From contig NZ_JAJGAK010000001.1 of assembly GCF_020866925.1 (NCBI RefSeq), forward strand, positions 1,594,189 through 1,658,188: a stretch of 64,000 bases of DNA, written 5' to 3'. Positions within the stretch are counted from its first letter, which is position 1; every line of letters starts with the position of its first letter. A program made the position numbers and the translations under genes. Of the stretch, positions 35,838-44,685 are shown piece after piece. Origin of the DNA: Noviluteimonas lactosilytica (GTDB lineage Bacteria; Pseudomonadota; Gammaproteobacteria; Xanthomonadales; Xanthomonadaceae). The notes beneath the pieces were generated by a model, which saw only the letters and a list, made by a program, of their open reading frames with translations, had not been told where the DNA came from and did no database searches.

Positions 35838-36554
35838 GCCGCCGTCGACGCCGATCACCTGCCCGTTGACGTAGCTCGCGTCCTCCGAGCAGAGGAACGC
35901 CACGACCGCGGCGATCTCGTCCGGTTTCGCCGCGCGGCCCGCGGGCACCATCTGCTTGATCGCTTCCGGCGGAAACGCCTCCGCGGCCATCGCACCTTCG
36001 ACCACGCCGGGCGCGACGACGTTGACCGTGACGTTGCGCGAGGCCATCTCGCGCGCGAGCGATTTGCTCGCGCCGTGCAACGCGGCCTTCGCCGCGGCGT
36101 AATTGGCCTGTCCGCGATTGCCGAGCACCGCGGCGACCGACGACACGCTCACGATGCGGCCCCAGCGCGTGCGTGCCATCGGCAGCAGCAGCGGTTGTGT
36201 CACGTGGAAGAAACCGTGCAGCGAGACATCGATGACGCGACGCCATTGTTCGGTCGACATGCCGGCGAGCGGTGCGTCGTCGTGGATGCCCGCGTTGTTC
36301 ACGACGACCTGGATCGGGCCATCGGCAAGCAGCGTGTCGATCGCCTGGCGCGATGCGGCTTCGTCGGCGACGTCGAACGCGATCGCCTGCGCGCTGCCGC
36401 CGTTGGCACGGATGTCCGCGACGACGGCTTCGGCGCGCGCGAGGTTCGCGTTCGCATGCACGATGACGTGCGCCCCGTCGGCCGCGAGCCACCGGCAGAT
36501 CGCACCGCCGATGTCGCCGCTGCCGCCGGTCACGAGGGCGCGTCGCTGGGTCAT
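35829..36554 (-). CDS. fabG: 3-oxoacyl-ACP reductase (FabG-type KR of the pigment pathway)
   Basis: A 241-residue short-chain dehydrogenase reducing the beta-keto group after each condensation. The cofactor loop is VTGGSGDIGGAI (about 8-19), with NNAG and Ser ... YxxxK (VSSVAAVLGNRGQANYAAAK) forming the catalytic set. The end VNGQVIGVDGGMT is canonical for FabG. It overlaps the preceding dehydratase gene by 4 bp and is the last gene of the eight-gene reverse operon. Confidence 0.93.
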   Translation of the reverse strand: MTQRRALVTGGSGDIGGAICRWLAADGAHVIVHANANLARAEAVVADIRANGGSAQAIAFDVADEAASRQAIDTLLADGPIQVVVNNAGIHDDAPLAGMSTEQWRRVIDVSLHGFFHVTQPLLLPMARTRWGRIVSVSSVAAVLGNRGQANYAAAKAALHGASKSLAREMASRNVTVNVVAPGVVEGAMAAEAFPPEAIKQMVPAGRAAKPDEIAAVVAFLCSEDASYVNGQVIGVDGGMT

Positions 36555-36991
36555 GGCACTGGCTCCTGTCGAAGCATGACGGCGGCGCGGCCTTCGGCCA
36601 GCAGCGTGCCGCGGTGGCGGATGGCGAAGCGATATTGCTGCGCGTCGTCGCTCGCGATCAACGCTTCGGCGTCGCATTCGAGCGGACCGGGCAGGTCGTC
36701 GATGCGCGCGCAGTGCAATTCGACGCCGCGCAGCGCGACGAGCATGCCGGGCGGCGCGACGCCGCCGCGTTCTCGCGCGAGCAGGCCGCCGTGCACGGCC
36801 ATCGCCTGTGCGCCGTATTCGCACAGGTGCACGGCGCGCAGCAGGTCGCCGCTGCGCAGCGGATGCGCGGCGTCGCGGTGACCATTGCTGCGCAGTTCGA
36901 CGCGCGTTGCATCCCAGGCGATCACTTCATCCCACAGGCACATCGCGCCGGCGTGCGGCACGAGCGATTCGATGACCTCGCGGCCGATCAT
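36551..36991 (-). CDS. 3-hydroxyacyl-ACP dehydratase (hot-dog), pigment pathway
   Basis: A 146-residue FabA/FabZ-like hot-dog protein starting at ATG 36991. The active-site segment LVPHAGAMCLWDEV is near residues 10-23, and LLRAVHLCEYGAQAMAVHGGLLA near 50-70 supplies the central helix. It would dehydrate beta-hydroxyacyl intermediates to give the conjugated polyene. It overlaps MMPL upstream and fabG downstream, each by 4 bp, indicating tight translational coupling. The same frame stays open for a further 900 codons antisense to other genes and is not coding there. Confidence 0.85.
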   Translation of the reverse strand: MIGREVIESLVPHAGAMCLWDEVIAWDATRVELRSNGHRDAAHPLRSGDLLRAVHLCEYGAQAMAVHGGLLARERGGVAPPGMLVALRGVELHCARIDDLPGPLECDAEALIASDDAQQYRFAIRHRGTLLAEGRAAVMLRQEPVP

Positions 36992-39327
36992 GCGACTTCC
37001 TTGTGCGGATGCCTTGCGATCAACAGGCCGAGCACGAAGTTGCCGACGACGCCGAGCGTCACGGTCGCGCCGATCGCGCGCAGCACGGGGATCGACGACA
37101 ACCCCAGCAGTGCGAATACGAGCAACGTCATCGCGCTGCACACCAGCACGGCGTGCAACGTGCGCACTTGCTCGTGGCGATCGTCGCCCGCGTGTTCGAA
37201 GAACAACGCGTAGTCCAGGCCCAGCCCCGCGGCGAGGATCAACGCGACCAGATGGAACAGCGTGAGCTCGACGCCCAGCGCGCGCAGCACGGCGAGGATC
37301 ACCAGCGTCGTCACCGCCATCGGCGCGAGCACGCGCCACGTGCGCGGCCACGAACGCAGCGCGATGCGGACCGCCGCGATGAGCAGCAGCGCGGCGAGGC
37401 CCAGCGCCCACAACACGCGCTGGCGATAGGCGGCGACGAGCGATTCGGAGGCGGCCTTGAGGTCGACGAGTTGGCCGCCCGCGCGTTCGGCGATCGCGGC
37501 CACCTGGTCCGGCGCGGCGAGGCCGATCAGCGACACGAGCGCGGTCGCGTGGCCGTCGCGTCGCAGCAGCAACGCGTCGAGGCGCACCTGCAACGGCGTG
37601 CCCTCGAGGTCCTTCGGTTGCAGCACGCGTGCGTGGCGCGCGGCTTCGACATCGGCGAGGAACGGCGCGAACACCGCGCTGTCGCGGAACGGCGAGGCCT
37701 TCACCGCGACGTCCAGCGATTTGCGCAGCGCCTCGGGTTCCGGCAAACGCGCCTGGCGTTCGCGTTGCGTGCGCTGGCTCGGGAGGAATTGCGCGGGATG
37801 TTCGAAGCCCGCGAGCCAACCCTTCGCGCGCGCGCCTTCCAGGCCCGCGGCGAGGCGTTCGCTGCGTTGCAACGCATCTTCGACATCGCGTCCCGTCAGC
37901 GCGATCACGTAACGCACGTCGGGTGCGCCGAGTTCCTGGCGCAACTGCGCATCCTGCGCGAGCGCATCGGGCGGCACGGGCGTGAGGCGCGAGAGATCGT
38001 TCTGCCAGAACGGACCGGGTGCGAGCGCAGCAACCGCGGCGGCTGCGAGCGCGAGTCCGAACACCGCCGCACGCGGTTGCGGCAGGCGCGCGACCCACGC
38101 GCGCAGGCGTTCGAGCCATTGCGACGTCGCGGGATCGCGCAGGTCCGGATCGACGAGCGCGGGCAACAGGAAGCGCGTCGACAACGCAGCCGTCGCCAGG
38201 CCCACGATCGTGAACACCGCGAGTTGTTCGAGCCCGTCGACGCCCGACACGAAGAACGTCGCGTACGCGATGCACGTCGACGCCACGCCCGTCGCGAGTG
38301 CCGGCCACAGCGCGCGCACGCTCGCATACGGCTGCACGCCGGTGCGCTGGTGGCTGAAGAAGTGGATCGGATAGTCCTGCACCACGCCGATCAGCGTGAA
38401 GCCGAACGCGATGGTGATGCCGTGCACGTCGCGGAACAGCAACGCGACCGCGCCCAGCCCGGCGAGTCCCGCGCTCGCGAGCGGCAATGCGCCGAGCACG
38501 GGGATCTTCCAGTTGCGATAGGCGACGAACAACAGGAGCAGCAGGCCGATCGTGTCGATGAACCCGATCCAGCGCGCTTCGCGTTCGGTGCGTCCGCTGA
38601 TTTCGACGGAGAACGCGCCGGGCCCCGTCATCGACAGGCGGCCGGGCGCATCGCCCCGCGCTTCCGCATACGCCGCGTTGATCGCGCCCACCGCATCCGC
38701 CTGGCCAGCGGGATCGAACCCCGGCGCGCGCGTCTGGATCGCGAGCAACGCCTGCCCGCCGCCGCGATCGAACCACACGCCATGCACGCGATGCGGTGCG
38801 GTGCCCGGCGCCCAGCTTTCCGCGAGCGCGAGCGTTTCGAGCGTCGGATCGCTCGGCACCAGCGGTTCGATCATCGCGGCCGCGGGCGAACCGAGGTCGG
38901 CGACGCGCGACTGGACCTGGTCGGCGAGGTAATCGGTGTCGAGGCGTTCGGTGTCGAGCGTTCGTGACAACAGATAGCGATACGGACGCAAGCGATCGGG
39001 GAAGGATTCCAGGCCGCCTTCGCCATTGGCGACGAAGGTGAAGCGCTTGTCGTCCGCGAGCGCCGCGCGCAGCGCGCGCGATTGCGACGCGAGCGTTTCC
39101 TCGTCCGCGCCCGACAACGCGGCGAGCAGCAGCCGCGAGCCCGGCCCTTCGCCGAGTTCGTCGATCAGCAACTTCTGTTCGGCGGTGCGCGGCGCCGGCA
39201 TGAAGCGACGCAGGTCGCCGCTCAGGTGCAGGTGTTGCGCGATGAACCAGCCCGCGATCGCGAGGATCGCGAGCCACGACGCGGCGAGCGCGATCCGCGC
39301 GGCGGGTCGCAACGGCGCGTCGGTCAT
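36988..39327 (-). CDS. MMPL/RND-type exporter of the pigment locus
   Basis: A 779-residue membrane protein with two repeats of one helix, a large periplasmic loop and five helices (helices near 13-33, 235-400, 425-445 and 615-770). Segments such as FGFTLIGVVQDYPIHFF and ILAAGLGLDYALFFEH carry the MMPL charged residues in the membrane. Such exporters in aryl-polyene clusters are thought to move the lipid-linked pigment from the inner membrane. The start is ATG 39327, overlapping the LolA-like stop by 4 bp; an in-frame start 12 bp upstream is possible. Confidence 0.9.
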   Translation of the reverse strand: MTDAPLRPAARIALAASWLAILAIAGWFIAQHLHLSGDLRRFMPAPRTAEQKLLIDELGEGPGSRLLLAALSGADEETLASQSRALRAALADDKRFTFVANGEGGLESFPDRLRPYRYLLSRTLDTERLDTDYLADQVQSRVADLGSPAAAMIEPLVPSDPTLETLALAESWAPGTAPHRVHGVWFDRGGGQALLAIQTRAPGFDPAGQADAVGAINAAYAEARGDAPGRLSMTGPGAFSVEISGRTEREARWIGFIDTIGLLLLLFVAYRNWKIPVLGALPLASAGLAGLGAVALLFRDVHGITIAFGFTLIGVVQDYPIHFFSHQRTGVQPYASVRALWPALATGVASTCIAYATFFVSGVDGLEQLAVFTIVGLATAALSTRFLLPALVDPDLRDPATSQWLERLRAWVARLPQPRAAVFGLALAAAAVAALAPGPFWQNDLSRLTPVPPDALAQDAQLRQELGAPDVRYVIALTGRDVEDALQRSERLAAGLEGARAKGWLAGFEHPAQFLPSQRTQRERQARLPEPEALRKSLDVAVKASPFRDSAVFAPFLADVEAARHARVLQPKDLEGTPLQVRLDALLLRRDGHATALVSLIGLAAPDQVAAIAERAGGQLVDLKAASESLVAAYRQRVLWALGLAALLLIAAVRIALRSWPRTWRVLAPMAVTTLVILAVLRALGVELTLFHLVALILAAGLGLDYALFFEHAGDDRHEQVRTLHAVLVCSAMTLLVFALLGLSSIPVLRAIGATVTLGVVGNFVLGLLIARHPHKEVA

Positions 39328-39992
39328 CGCGCCGTGCACAGCGCGGCGAGCTTGTCGGCGCTGGTGGTGCCGCGTGCGCTGCGCGCGGCGCCCGCGAGCA
39401 GCGTGCGTTGCATGTCGCCCTGCACCGGGCGCGTTTCGATGCAGCGCAGTTCCGCGCCGCGGCCGTGCAGGACGATGTCGCGCACCTTCGCGGCGAGTGC
39501 CTTGTCGCGCGGCACCAGCTGCAGCGACCAGGCCTGGCGCGTGCCGCTCGCATCGATTTCGTAGAAACGTTCGAGCAGGTCGCGATCACCGGCCAGCATC
39601 GCGCCGAAGCTCGCCTGCAGGCCCTGCAACTCGGGTGCGCGATCGAGCGAGAACGTGCGTACCTTGCCGTTGCGTTCGATGCGCGCTTCGCCGTTGCGGA
39701 TCGTCGTCGTCTCCGCGTACGGCGCATGCACCGCGCGCACGAGCGTGTCGTCGGTGGGCCGGCTGTACTGGCCTTCGATGCGCAGCGGCGCCTTCAGCAG
39801 CTTCGAGCCGCGCACCTCGACGAAGTCGGTGTGGGTCGGCGCGGGGCGCGTGAGTTTCGACAGGATCCAACCCGCATCGATCGCCGACGCGGGCACCGAG
39901 GCTTCAGGCGGCGCGGCCGACGCCGCCATCCACGGCATCGCCAGCAGGGCGAGCAGGCAGGCCGTCGCGCGTCGTTGCTTGCGGCTGGTCAT
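39324..39992 (-). CDS. LolA-like periplasmic carrier protein
   Basis: A 222-residue exported protein starting at ATG 39992. The signal peptide ends after ASA (about residue 26). The mature part (DAGWILSKLTRP, FVEVRGSKLLKAPLRIEGQY, then VRTFSLDRAPELQGLQASFG) resembles LolA-like lipoprotein-carrier folds found in aryl-polyene clusters, suggesting transport of the lipidated pigment through the periplasm. It starts 89 bp inside the preceding acyltransferase gene in another frame, and overlaps MMPL by 4 bp. Confidence 0.82.
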   Translation of the reverse strand: MTSRKQRRATACLLALLAMPWMAASAAPPEASVPASAIDAGWILSKLTRPAPTHTDFVEVRGSKLLKAPLRIEGQYSRPTDDTLVRAVHAPYAETTTIRNGEARIERNGKVRTFSLDRAPELQGLQASFGAMLAGDRDLLERFYEIDASGTRQAWSLQLVPRDKALAAKVRDIVLHGRGAELRCIETRPVQGDMQRTLLAGAARSARGTTSADKLAALCTAR

Positions 39993-40902
39993 CCGAGGGC
40001 GCTCCGGTGGCTTGCCAGTAATCGTAGAAGTTGAACCAGTTGTACGGCGCGTTGCGTGCGTGGTGTTCCAGGCGCGCGGCGTAACGGCGGGCCATGTCGC
40101 CCAGCACCTGTGCGCGATCCTGCCGCTTGATCCTGATCGGCCCGCTGAACGGCTCGAAGACCAGTTCATACCGGTTGCCGCCGCGATACAGGCCGAAGGC
40201 GAGCACGATCGGCGCGTGCAGCACGGCAGCGATCAGCCATGGCGAGCTCGGCAACGGCGCGGGCGCGCCGAGGAATTCCACCGGATACGCGCCTTCGCCC
40301 GGATGCATGCGGTCGACCAGCAGCGCGACGATCGCGCCTTCGGCGATGGCCTGCTGGATCGCGAGCACGACCGACGGGCCGTCCTGGCTCGCATCGATCA
40401 CGGTCGCGGCGATCTCCGGGTTCAGCGCATCGAGCAACTGCGTCATCGCCGGGTTGTGCGCTTTCTCCAGCACCACGCGCAGCGGCACGTCGGGACGCGC
40501 GCGCGCCAGCACGCGCAGGACTTCGAATGAGCCCAGGTGCGAGCCGAACAGCAGCACGCCGCCGTGGGTATCGAGCGCTTCGTGCAACTGGTCGACGCCC
40601 TGCACGCGCACGTCGAAGCGGCGCATGTCTTCGCCGAGCAGGAACACGCGGTCGAGGATGGTCGAGGCGAATGTGTGGATGTGGCGCGCGACGTCGAGCA
40701 GGCGCGCCGGCTTGCCCATCGCGCGTGTGAGGTAGGCGCGCGACGCGCGGCGTTCCGGTCCGCGCATCACCAGGAAATACGCGACGATCGGATACAGGAA
40801 CGCGCGCGCGACGACGCGGCCGCCGCGCCGCGCGATGGTGCGGATCAACCAGATCGCGAACCAGCCGCCGCCTTCGGGGCGTTCCTTCCAGTGCGTGCTC
40901 AT
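39904..40902 (-). CDS. LpxL/HtrB-family acyltransferase of the pigment locus
   Basis: A 332-residue lysophospholipid/lipid A acyltransferase-like protein. The catalytic HxxxxE is visible as HLGSFE (in LLFGSHLGSFEVLRVL, near residue 120). LLVDRMHPGEGAYPVEFLG is the acceptor-side motif, and NWFNFYDYW near 295 is typical. It would transfer the finished aryl-polyene acyl chain to a lipid acceptor. An N-terminal hydrophobic segment (ARAFLYPIVAYFLVM) probably anchors it. The last 89 bp overlap the LolA-like gene. Confidence 0.88.
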   Translation of the reverse strand: MSTHWKERPEGGGWFAIWLIRTIARRGGRVVARAFLYPIVAYFLVMRGPERRASRAYLTRAMGKPARLLDVARHIHTFASTILDRVFLLGEDMRRFDVRVQGVDQLHEALDTHGGVLLFGSHLGSFEVLRVLARARPDVPLRVVLEKAHNPAMTQLLDALNPEIAATVIDASQDGPSVVLAIQQAIAEGAIVALLVDRMHPGEGAYPVEFLGAPAPLPSSPWLIAAVLHAPIVLAFGLYRGGNRYELVFEPFSGPIRIKRQDRAQVLGDMARRYAARLEHHARNAPYNWFNFYDYWQATGAPSDDQPQATTRDGLPARPAGDAVDGGVGRAA

Positions 40903-41192
40903 GCGCGCACCACTTCGCCCGCGGCGATCGGCGCGCCGTCGCGCGTGACGCAGAAGCGCCAGCGATCGGCGCCGCCTTCGGGTGCGCCGGGCTCGATGGC
41001 GATGTCCGCGACTTCGCCCGGCAACAACGGCTGCACGAACTTCACCTGTGGCAGGCGCATCGCACCCAGCGGCCCGTGCCGCGCCTCGATCGCCTCGATC
41101 ACGCGATCCAGCACCACCACGCCGGGCACGACCGGGCGCCCGGGAAAATGGCCGGGCAGGCTCGGGTGATCGTGCGGAATGGCGAACTGCAT
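40899..41192 (-). CDS. Small hot-dog dehydratase (ApeI/FabZ-like)
   Basis: A 97-residue hot-dog protein with HPSLPGHFPGRPVVPGVVVLD at its N terminus, the FabZ-type active-site strand; GEVADIAIEPG follows. I use ATG 41192 (MQFAIPHDHP); ATG 41228 would add 12 residues. With the dehydratase at 36551-36991 it makes two dehydratases in the locus, as in other aryl-polyene clusters. It overlaps the acyltransferase start by 4 bp. Confidence 0.83.
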   Translation of the reverse strand: MQFAIPHDHPSLPGHFPGRPVVPGVVVLDRVIEAIEARHGPLGAMRLPQVKFVQPLLPGEVADIAIEPGAPEGGADRWRFCVTRDGAPIAAGEVVRA

Positions 41193-41257
41193 GGGACGGG
41201 CGGGCCTGAGTCGTGCGGCGCGGATCATCTCACGCGGCCCACGGCGGCGGCGTGCAG

Positions 41258-41950
41258 CTAATCGCGCAGCAGCCCGCGCCACACGGCGGGACCGACCCGC
41301 GCCATGCGGCGGAGGAAGTCGAAGAAACTCGTGTAGCGCCCCGGGAACCGGCGCACCCGGTGGAAATATTCGCCGACGAACAGGCCGCCGACGACGCCGT
41401 AGTTCAGCATGTTGGCGAACCACGACCAGGCCTGGTGCGACACCGCGACCGGTGGCGCGATCCCGAGGCTGTCGAGCAGGCCGCCGGGCACCGCGCACAT
41501 CGCGAGTAGCAGGTTGGCGACGGCCAGGCCCGAGAGCACCGCGGCCCAGGTCGCGGTGAGCTTGCGCGTGTAGTCGCGCAGCTCGGGGGCGAGCCGATCG
41601 GCGGTCTCGCCTTCGATCGCGCACACGATGCGCGTGATCAGCGGCGTGCGGCCTTCGCGCAACGTGCGGCCGAACGTCCACGCGATCAGCGCGACGAACG
41701 CCGGCGGCACCAGCAACAGCGGCAACTGGATCAGCGGCGAACGCGCGAAGAACGCGAGCCCCGCGCATGTCGCGATCGTCGCGATCCACGCCCACGGGCG
41801 CAGCCGCACGAGCGGTTCGAGCAGACAGAGGACGACGAGGTCGGCGAGCGCGAGCGCCGCGAACGTCCCGTCTTCGCGCAGGCTCGCCAGGTGCGCGAAC
41901 ACCGGATACGCGAGCAGCAACAGCAGCCGCGCGAGCGGCACGGCGTTCAA
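41258..41950 (-). CDS. COG4648-family membrane protein of the pigment locus
   Basis: A protein of about 230 residues with six or seven hydrophobic helices (LLLLLAYPVFAHLASL at the N terminus, WAWIATIATCAGLAFF, LIQLPLLLVPPAFVALIAW, and further helices to about 200) and a basic C terminus. It corresponds to the predicted membrane protein repeatedly found in xanthomonadin/aryl-polyene clusters; function unknown. The start is TTG 41950, which would overlap the ACP stop by 4 bp as other genes of this operon do; GTG 41941 is the alternative. Confidence 0.78.
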   Translation of the reverse strand: MNAVPLARLLLLLAYPVFAHLASLREDGTFAALALADLVVLCLLEPLVRLRPWAWIATIATCAGLAFFARSPLIQLPLLLVPPAFVALIAWTFGRTLREGRTPLITRIVCAIEGETADRLAPELRDYTRKLTATWAAVLSGLAVANLLLAMCAVPGGLLDSLGIAPPVAVSHQAWSWFANMLNYGVVGGLFVGEYFHRVRRFPGRYTSFFDFLRRMARVGPAVWRGLLRD

Positions 41951-42216
41951 GCCGCGCGGTGTTGTTCGACGTGCGCCGACAGCGCGCGCAAGGACGCGAA
42001 GATGCGGCGGTTGGCGTCGTTGTCGGAACGCAGCTGGAAGCCGTACTTCTTGGAGATCGCGAGCGCGAGTTCGAGTGCGTCGATCGAATCCAGGCCGAGG
42101 CCTTCGTTGAACAGCGGCGCGTCCGGATCGATGTTCGCCGCCTCGACCCCTTCCAGGTTCAGGCTTTCGACGAGCAGCTCGGCAAGGTCGCGTTCGGCGG
42201 GGCTCAGCAGGGACAT
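41947..42216 (-). CDS. xanC: Acyl carrier protein of the pigment pathway
   Basis: An 89-residue acyl carrier protein. GLGLDSIDALELALAISKKYG carries the phosphopantetheine attachment Ser44 (DSIDALE). It is the first gene of the eight-gene reverse operon and should carry the 3-hydroxybenzoyl starter and the growing polyene. It corresponds to XanC of Xanthomonas by context. Only this one ACP is visible, whereas some aryl-polyene loci have two. Confidence 0.88.
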   Translation of the reverse strand: MSLLSPAERDLAELLVESLNLEGVEAANIDPDAPLFNEGLGLDSIDALELALAISKKYGFQLRSDNDANRRIFASLRALSAHVEQHRAA

Positions 42217-42300
42217 CGGCGTTTCTCGTGACCAGGGGCTGCGGGTGTTGCAGGCATTCTAGCCGCGCGGGCCTGTCCACGGTCCTGCACGGTCGCGCGG

Positions 42301-42306
42301 TATCAT
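42301..42306 (+). promoter_or_regulatory. Putative -10 element for the halogenase-xanB2 mRNA
   Basis: TATCAT ends 10 nt before ATG 42317 and no Shine-Dalgarno is present, so a leaderless or nearly leaderless transcript is possible. It favours ATG 42317 over ATG 42305, which overlaps the hexamer. Confidence 0.45.
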
Positions 42307-42316
42307 GCCGCCCGTC

Positions 42317-43666
42317 ATGGATTCCCCAGCCTCCTCGCCCGGCCCCGCCGCGACCCTCGACGTCGACGTGCTGGTGGTGGGCGGCGGCCCGGCGGGCAGC
42401 ACCGCGGCCACGTTGCTGGCGCGTCGCGGCCATCGCGTGCTGCTGCTGGAAAAGGCGCGCCATCCGCGTTTCCACATCGGCGAATCGCTGCTGCCGATGA
42501 ACCTGCCGATCCTCGAGCGCCTGGGCGTGCTCGAACAGGTCCGCGCCATCGGCACGCACAAGCCGGGTGCCGAGTTTCCGGTCGACGACGTCAACTACAA
42601 CACCTTCCGCTTCGACCGCGCGATCGACGCGCGATTCGGCTACGCGTTCCAGGTCAAGCGCGAAGAGTTCGACCAGTTGCTGTTCGAACACGCGAAGGCC
42701 AGCGGCGTCGACGCGCGCGAGCAGGTGAAGGTCGAGCGCATCGAATTCGGCGCCGACGGGCGTCCTCATGCCGCGATCGCGACCGACGCCGATGGCCGCG
42801 AACTGCGCGTGCGCATGCGTTACCTCGTCGATGCGAGCGGGCGCGACACGCTCATCGGCGCGCAGCTCAAGCTCAAGAAGAAGAACGCGCTGCACCAGTC
42901 GGCCGCGATCTTCAGCCATTTCACCGGCGTGACGCGCCGCGACGGCGAGGACGCCGGCAACATCACCGTGCAGCGGTTCGCGCACGGCTGGATGTGGCTG
43001 ATCCCGTTGCGCAACGACGTGATGAGCATCGGCGCGGTGTGTTTCCCCGAATACCTGAAGACCCGCCGCGGCGACAACGAGGGCTTCCTCCTGCGCACGC
43101 TCGAGTCCGAGCCGGCCGCATGGGACCGCATGGCCGGCGCCGAACGCGTGGCGCCCGTGCACGTCACCGGCAACTACTCGTATACGTGCTCGCGCATGAC
43201 CGGACCCGGGTGGGTGATGGTCGGCGATGCGTATGCGTTCGTGGATCCGGTGTTCTCCTCGGGCGTGTACCTTGGCATGAACAGCGCCGAACAGGCCGCC
43301 GACGTCGTGGACGGCGCGCTGCGCGAACCCGCGCGCGAGGCCGCCCTGCAACGCGCGATGGAAAAGCGCCTCAAGCGCGGCCTGAAACACTTCCAGTGGT
43401 TCATCTACCGCTTCACCACGCCGGTCATGCGCCACCTGTTCAACAATCCGCGCAACGTGTGGCAGGTGGAACAGGCCGTGATCTCCATGCTCGCCGGCGA
43501 CGTCTTCGACAACAGGAAGGTGCTCCGGCGCCTGCGATTGTTCCGCATGATCTACACACTCACCGCATTGCAACTCGCGCCCCAGGCGTTCAACGGTTGG
43601 TTGCGCCGCAAGCGCCAGGTCGGCGTGTCCGTCGACGGCGACACCCTGCAGCCGGGGAATCCGTGA
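42317..43666 (+). CDS. FAD-dependent halogenase/monooxygenase-like protein 2
   Basis: A 449-residue flavoprotein. VDVLVVGGGPAGSTAATLLA (about 16-35) binds FAD, FHIGESLLPMNLPILERLG is the halogenase-type GES segment, and HGWMWLIP near 215 fits the GWxWxIP motif of flavin-dependent halogenases. VMVGDAYAFVDPVFSSG is the second FAD site. It is divergent from the ACP operon and overlaps xanB2 by 4 bp (GTGA), tying it to pigment precursor supply. Ring halogenation or hydroxylation are both possible. Confidence 0.87.
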   Translation: MDSPASSPGPAATLDVDVLVVGGGPAGSTAATLLARRGHRVLLLEKARHPRFHIGESLLPMNLPILERLGVLEQVRAIGTHKPGAEFPVDDVNYNTFRFDRAIDARFGYAFQVKREEFDQLLFEHAKASGVDAREQVKVERIEFGADGRPHAAIATDADGRELRVRMRYLVDASGRDTLIGAQLKLKKKNALHQSAAIFSHFTGVTRRDGEDAGNITVQRFAHGWMWLIPLRNDVMSIGAVCFPEYLKTRRGDNEGFLLRTLESEPAAWDRMAGAERVAPVHVTGNYSYTCSRMTGPGWVMVGDAYAFVDPVFSSGVYLGMNSAEQAADVVDGALREPAREAALQRAMEKRLKRGLKHFQWFIYRFTTPVMRHLFNNPRNVWQVEQAVISMLAGDVFDNRKVLRRLRLFRMIYTLTALQLAPQAFNGWLRRKRQVGVSVDGDTLQPGNP

Positions 43667-44661
43667 GCGCAGTCCGACCCCTCGCGCACGCGCCGCAATT
43701 GCGCGTCGATTACGTGAACGATGCGAGCGATGCATCGCTCGCGTTGCTGCTCGCGCAACCCGACACGCTCGCGGTGTTCGGTTTCGGCGACGCCGCCCCT
43801 GCACACCACGACCCGCGCTACCTGCGCGTGCCGCTGCATCCGCACGGCGCGGCACCGTTCGAAGTCTGGCGTTCGCACGGACCGGTGCATGTCGGCGTGC
43901 ACGGCGCGGTGCATTACGCGGAAGACGACACGCTCCAGTTCGGCTGGATCGAGGTGGACGAGAACGGCGTCGGCCTCGAAGCCGCGAGCGCGGAAGCGTA
44001 CGCAGCGATGTCGGCGTTCGTACGTTCGCGCGGCTTCCCGCACCTGCTGCGCAGCTGGAACTACCTCGACGCGATCACCGACGGTGCAGGCGACGACGAA
44101 CGCTATCGCCGCTTCTGCGTCGGCCGCGCCGCGGGCCTCGGTGAAGTCACGATCGGCACGTTGCCCGCCGCGACCGCGATCGGCCGCCGCGACGGCAACC
44201 GCACGCTGCAGGTGTACTGGCTCGCCGGGCGCACGCCGGGCACGCCGGTCGAGAATCCGCGCCAGGTGAGCGCGTATCGCTATCCGCGCCAGTACGGCCC
44301 GCAGTCGCCGAGCTTCGCGCGGGCGATGGTGCCGCCCTCGCACGACATGCCCCTGTTGCTGTCCGGCACGGCGGCGGTGGTCGGACACGAGTCGCGCCAC
44401 CACGATTGCGTCGAATCGCAGCTGGCCGAGACGTTCGCCAACTTCGAGAGCCTCATCGCCGCGGCCCGCGCGGTGCGCCCGGAATTGCCGCAACGCTTCG
44501 GCCCGCAGTCGCGCCTGAAGGTCTACGTGCGCGACGCCGACGCGTTGCCGCTGATCGAACAGGCGCTCGCCGAGCACCTGGACGTGTCCGTGCCGCGCGT
44601 GTTGTTGCATGCTGCGATCTGCCGGCGCGAGCTGCGCGTCGAAATCGACGGCGTCCTCTGA
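43663..44661 (+). CDS. xanB2: XanB2 chorismatase (3-/4-hydroxybenzoate synthase)
   Basis: A 332-residue member of the FkbO/Hyg5/XanB2 chorismatase family. In Xanthomonas XanB2 converts chorismate to 3-hydroxybenzoate (xanthomonadin starter) and 4-hydroxybenzoate (ubiquinone precursor). Recognisable blocks are LLRSWNYLDAI, YRRFCVGRAAGLG, YRYPRQYGPQSPSFARAM, GTAAVVGHESRHH and QLAETFANFESLI. The start is GTG 43663, overlapping the preceding stop (GTGA). It is the metabolic entry point for the pigment genes on both sides. Confidence 0.92.
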   Translation: MSAVRPLAHAPQLRVDYVNDASDASLALLLAQPDTLAVFGFGDAAPAHHDPRYLRVPLHPHGAAPFEVWRSHGPVHVGVHGAVHYAEDDTLQFGWIEVDENGVGLEAASAEAYAAMSAFVRSRGFPHLLRSWNYLDAITDGAGDDERYRRFCVGRAAGLGEVTIGTLPAATAIGRRDGNRTLQVYWLAGRTPGTPVENPRQVSAYRYPRQYGPQSPSFARAMVPPSHDMPLLLSGTAAVVGHESRHHDCVESQLAETFANFESLIAAARAVRPELPQRFGPQSRLKVYVRDADALPLIEQALAEHLDVSVPRVLLHAAICRRELRVEIDGVL

Positions 44662-44685
44662 CGCCAACCACTGGAGCGAAGAACG

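Noticed and set aside
36551-39727. 1058-codon minus-strand frame
   Set aside because: Only the last 146 codons are the real dehydratase; the rest overlaps MMPL in a different frame and is Arg-rich noise.
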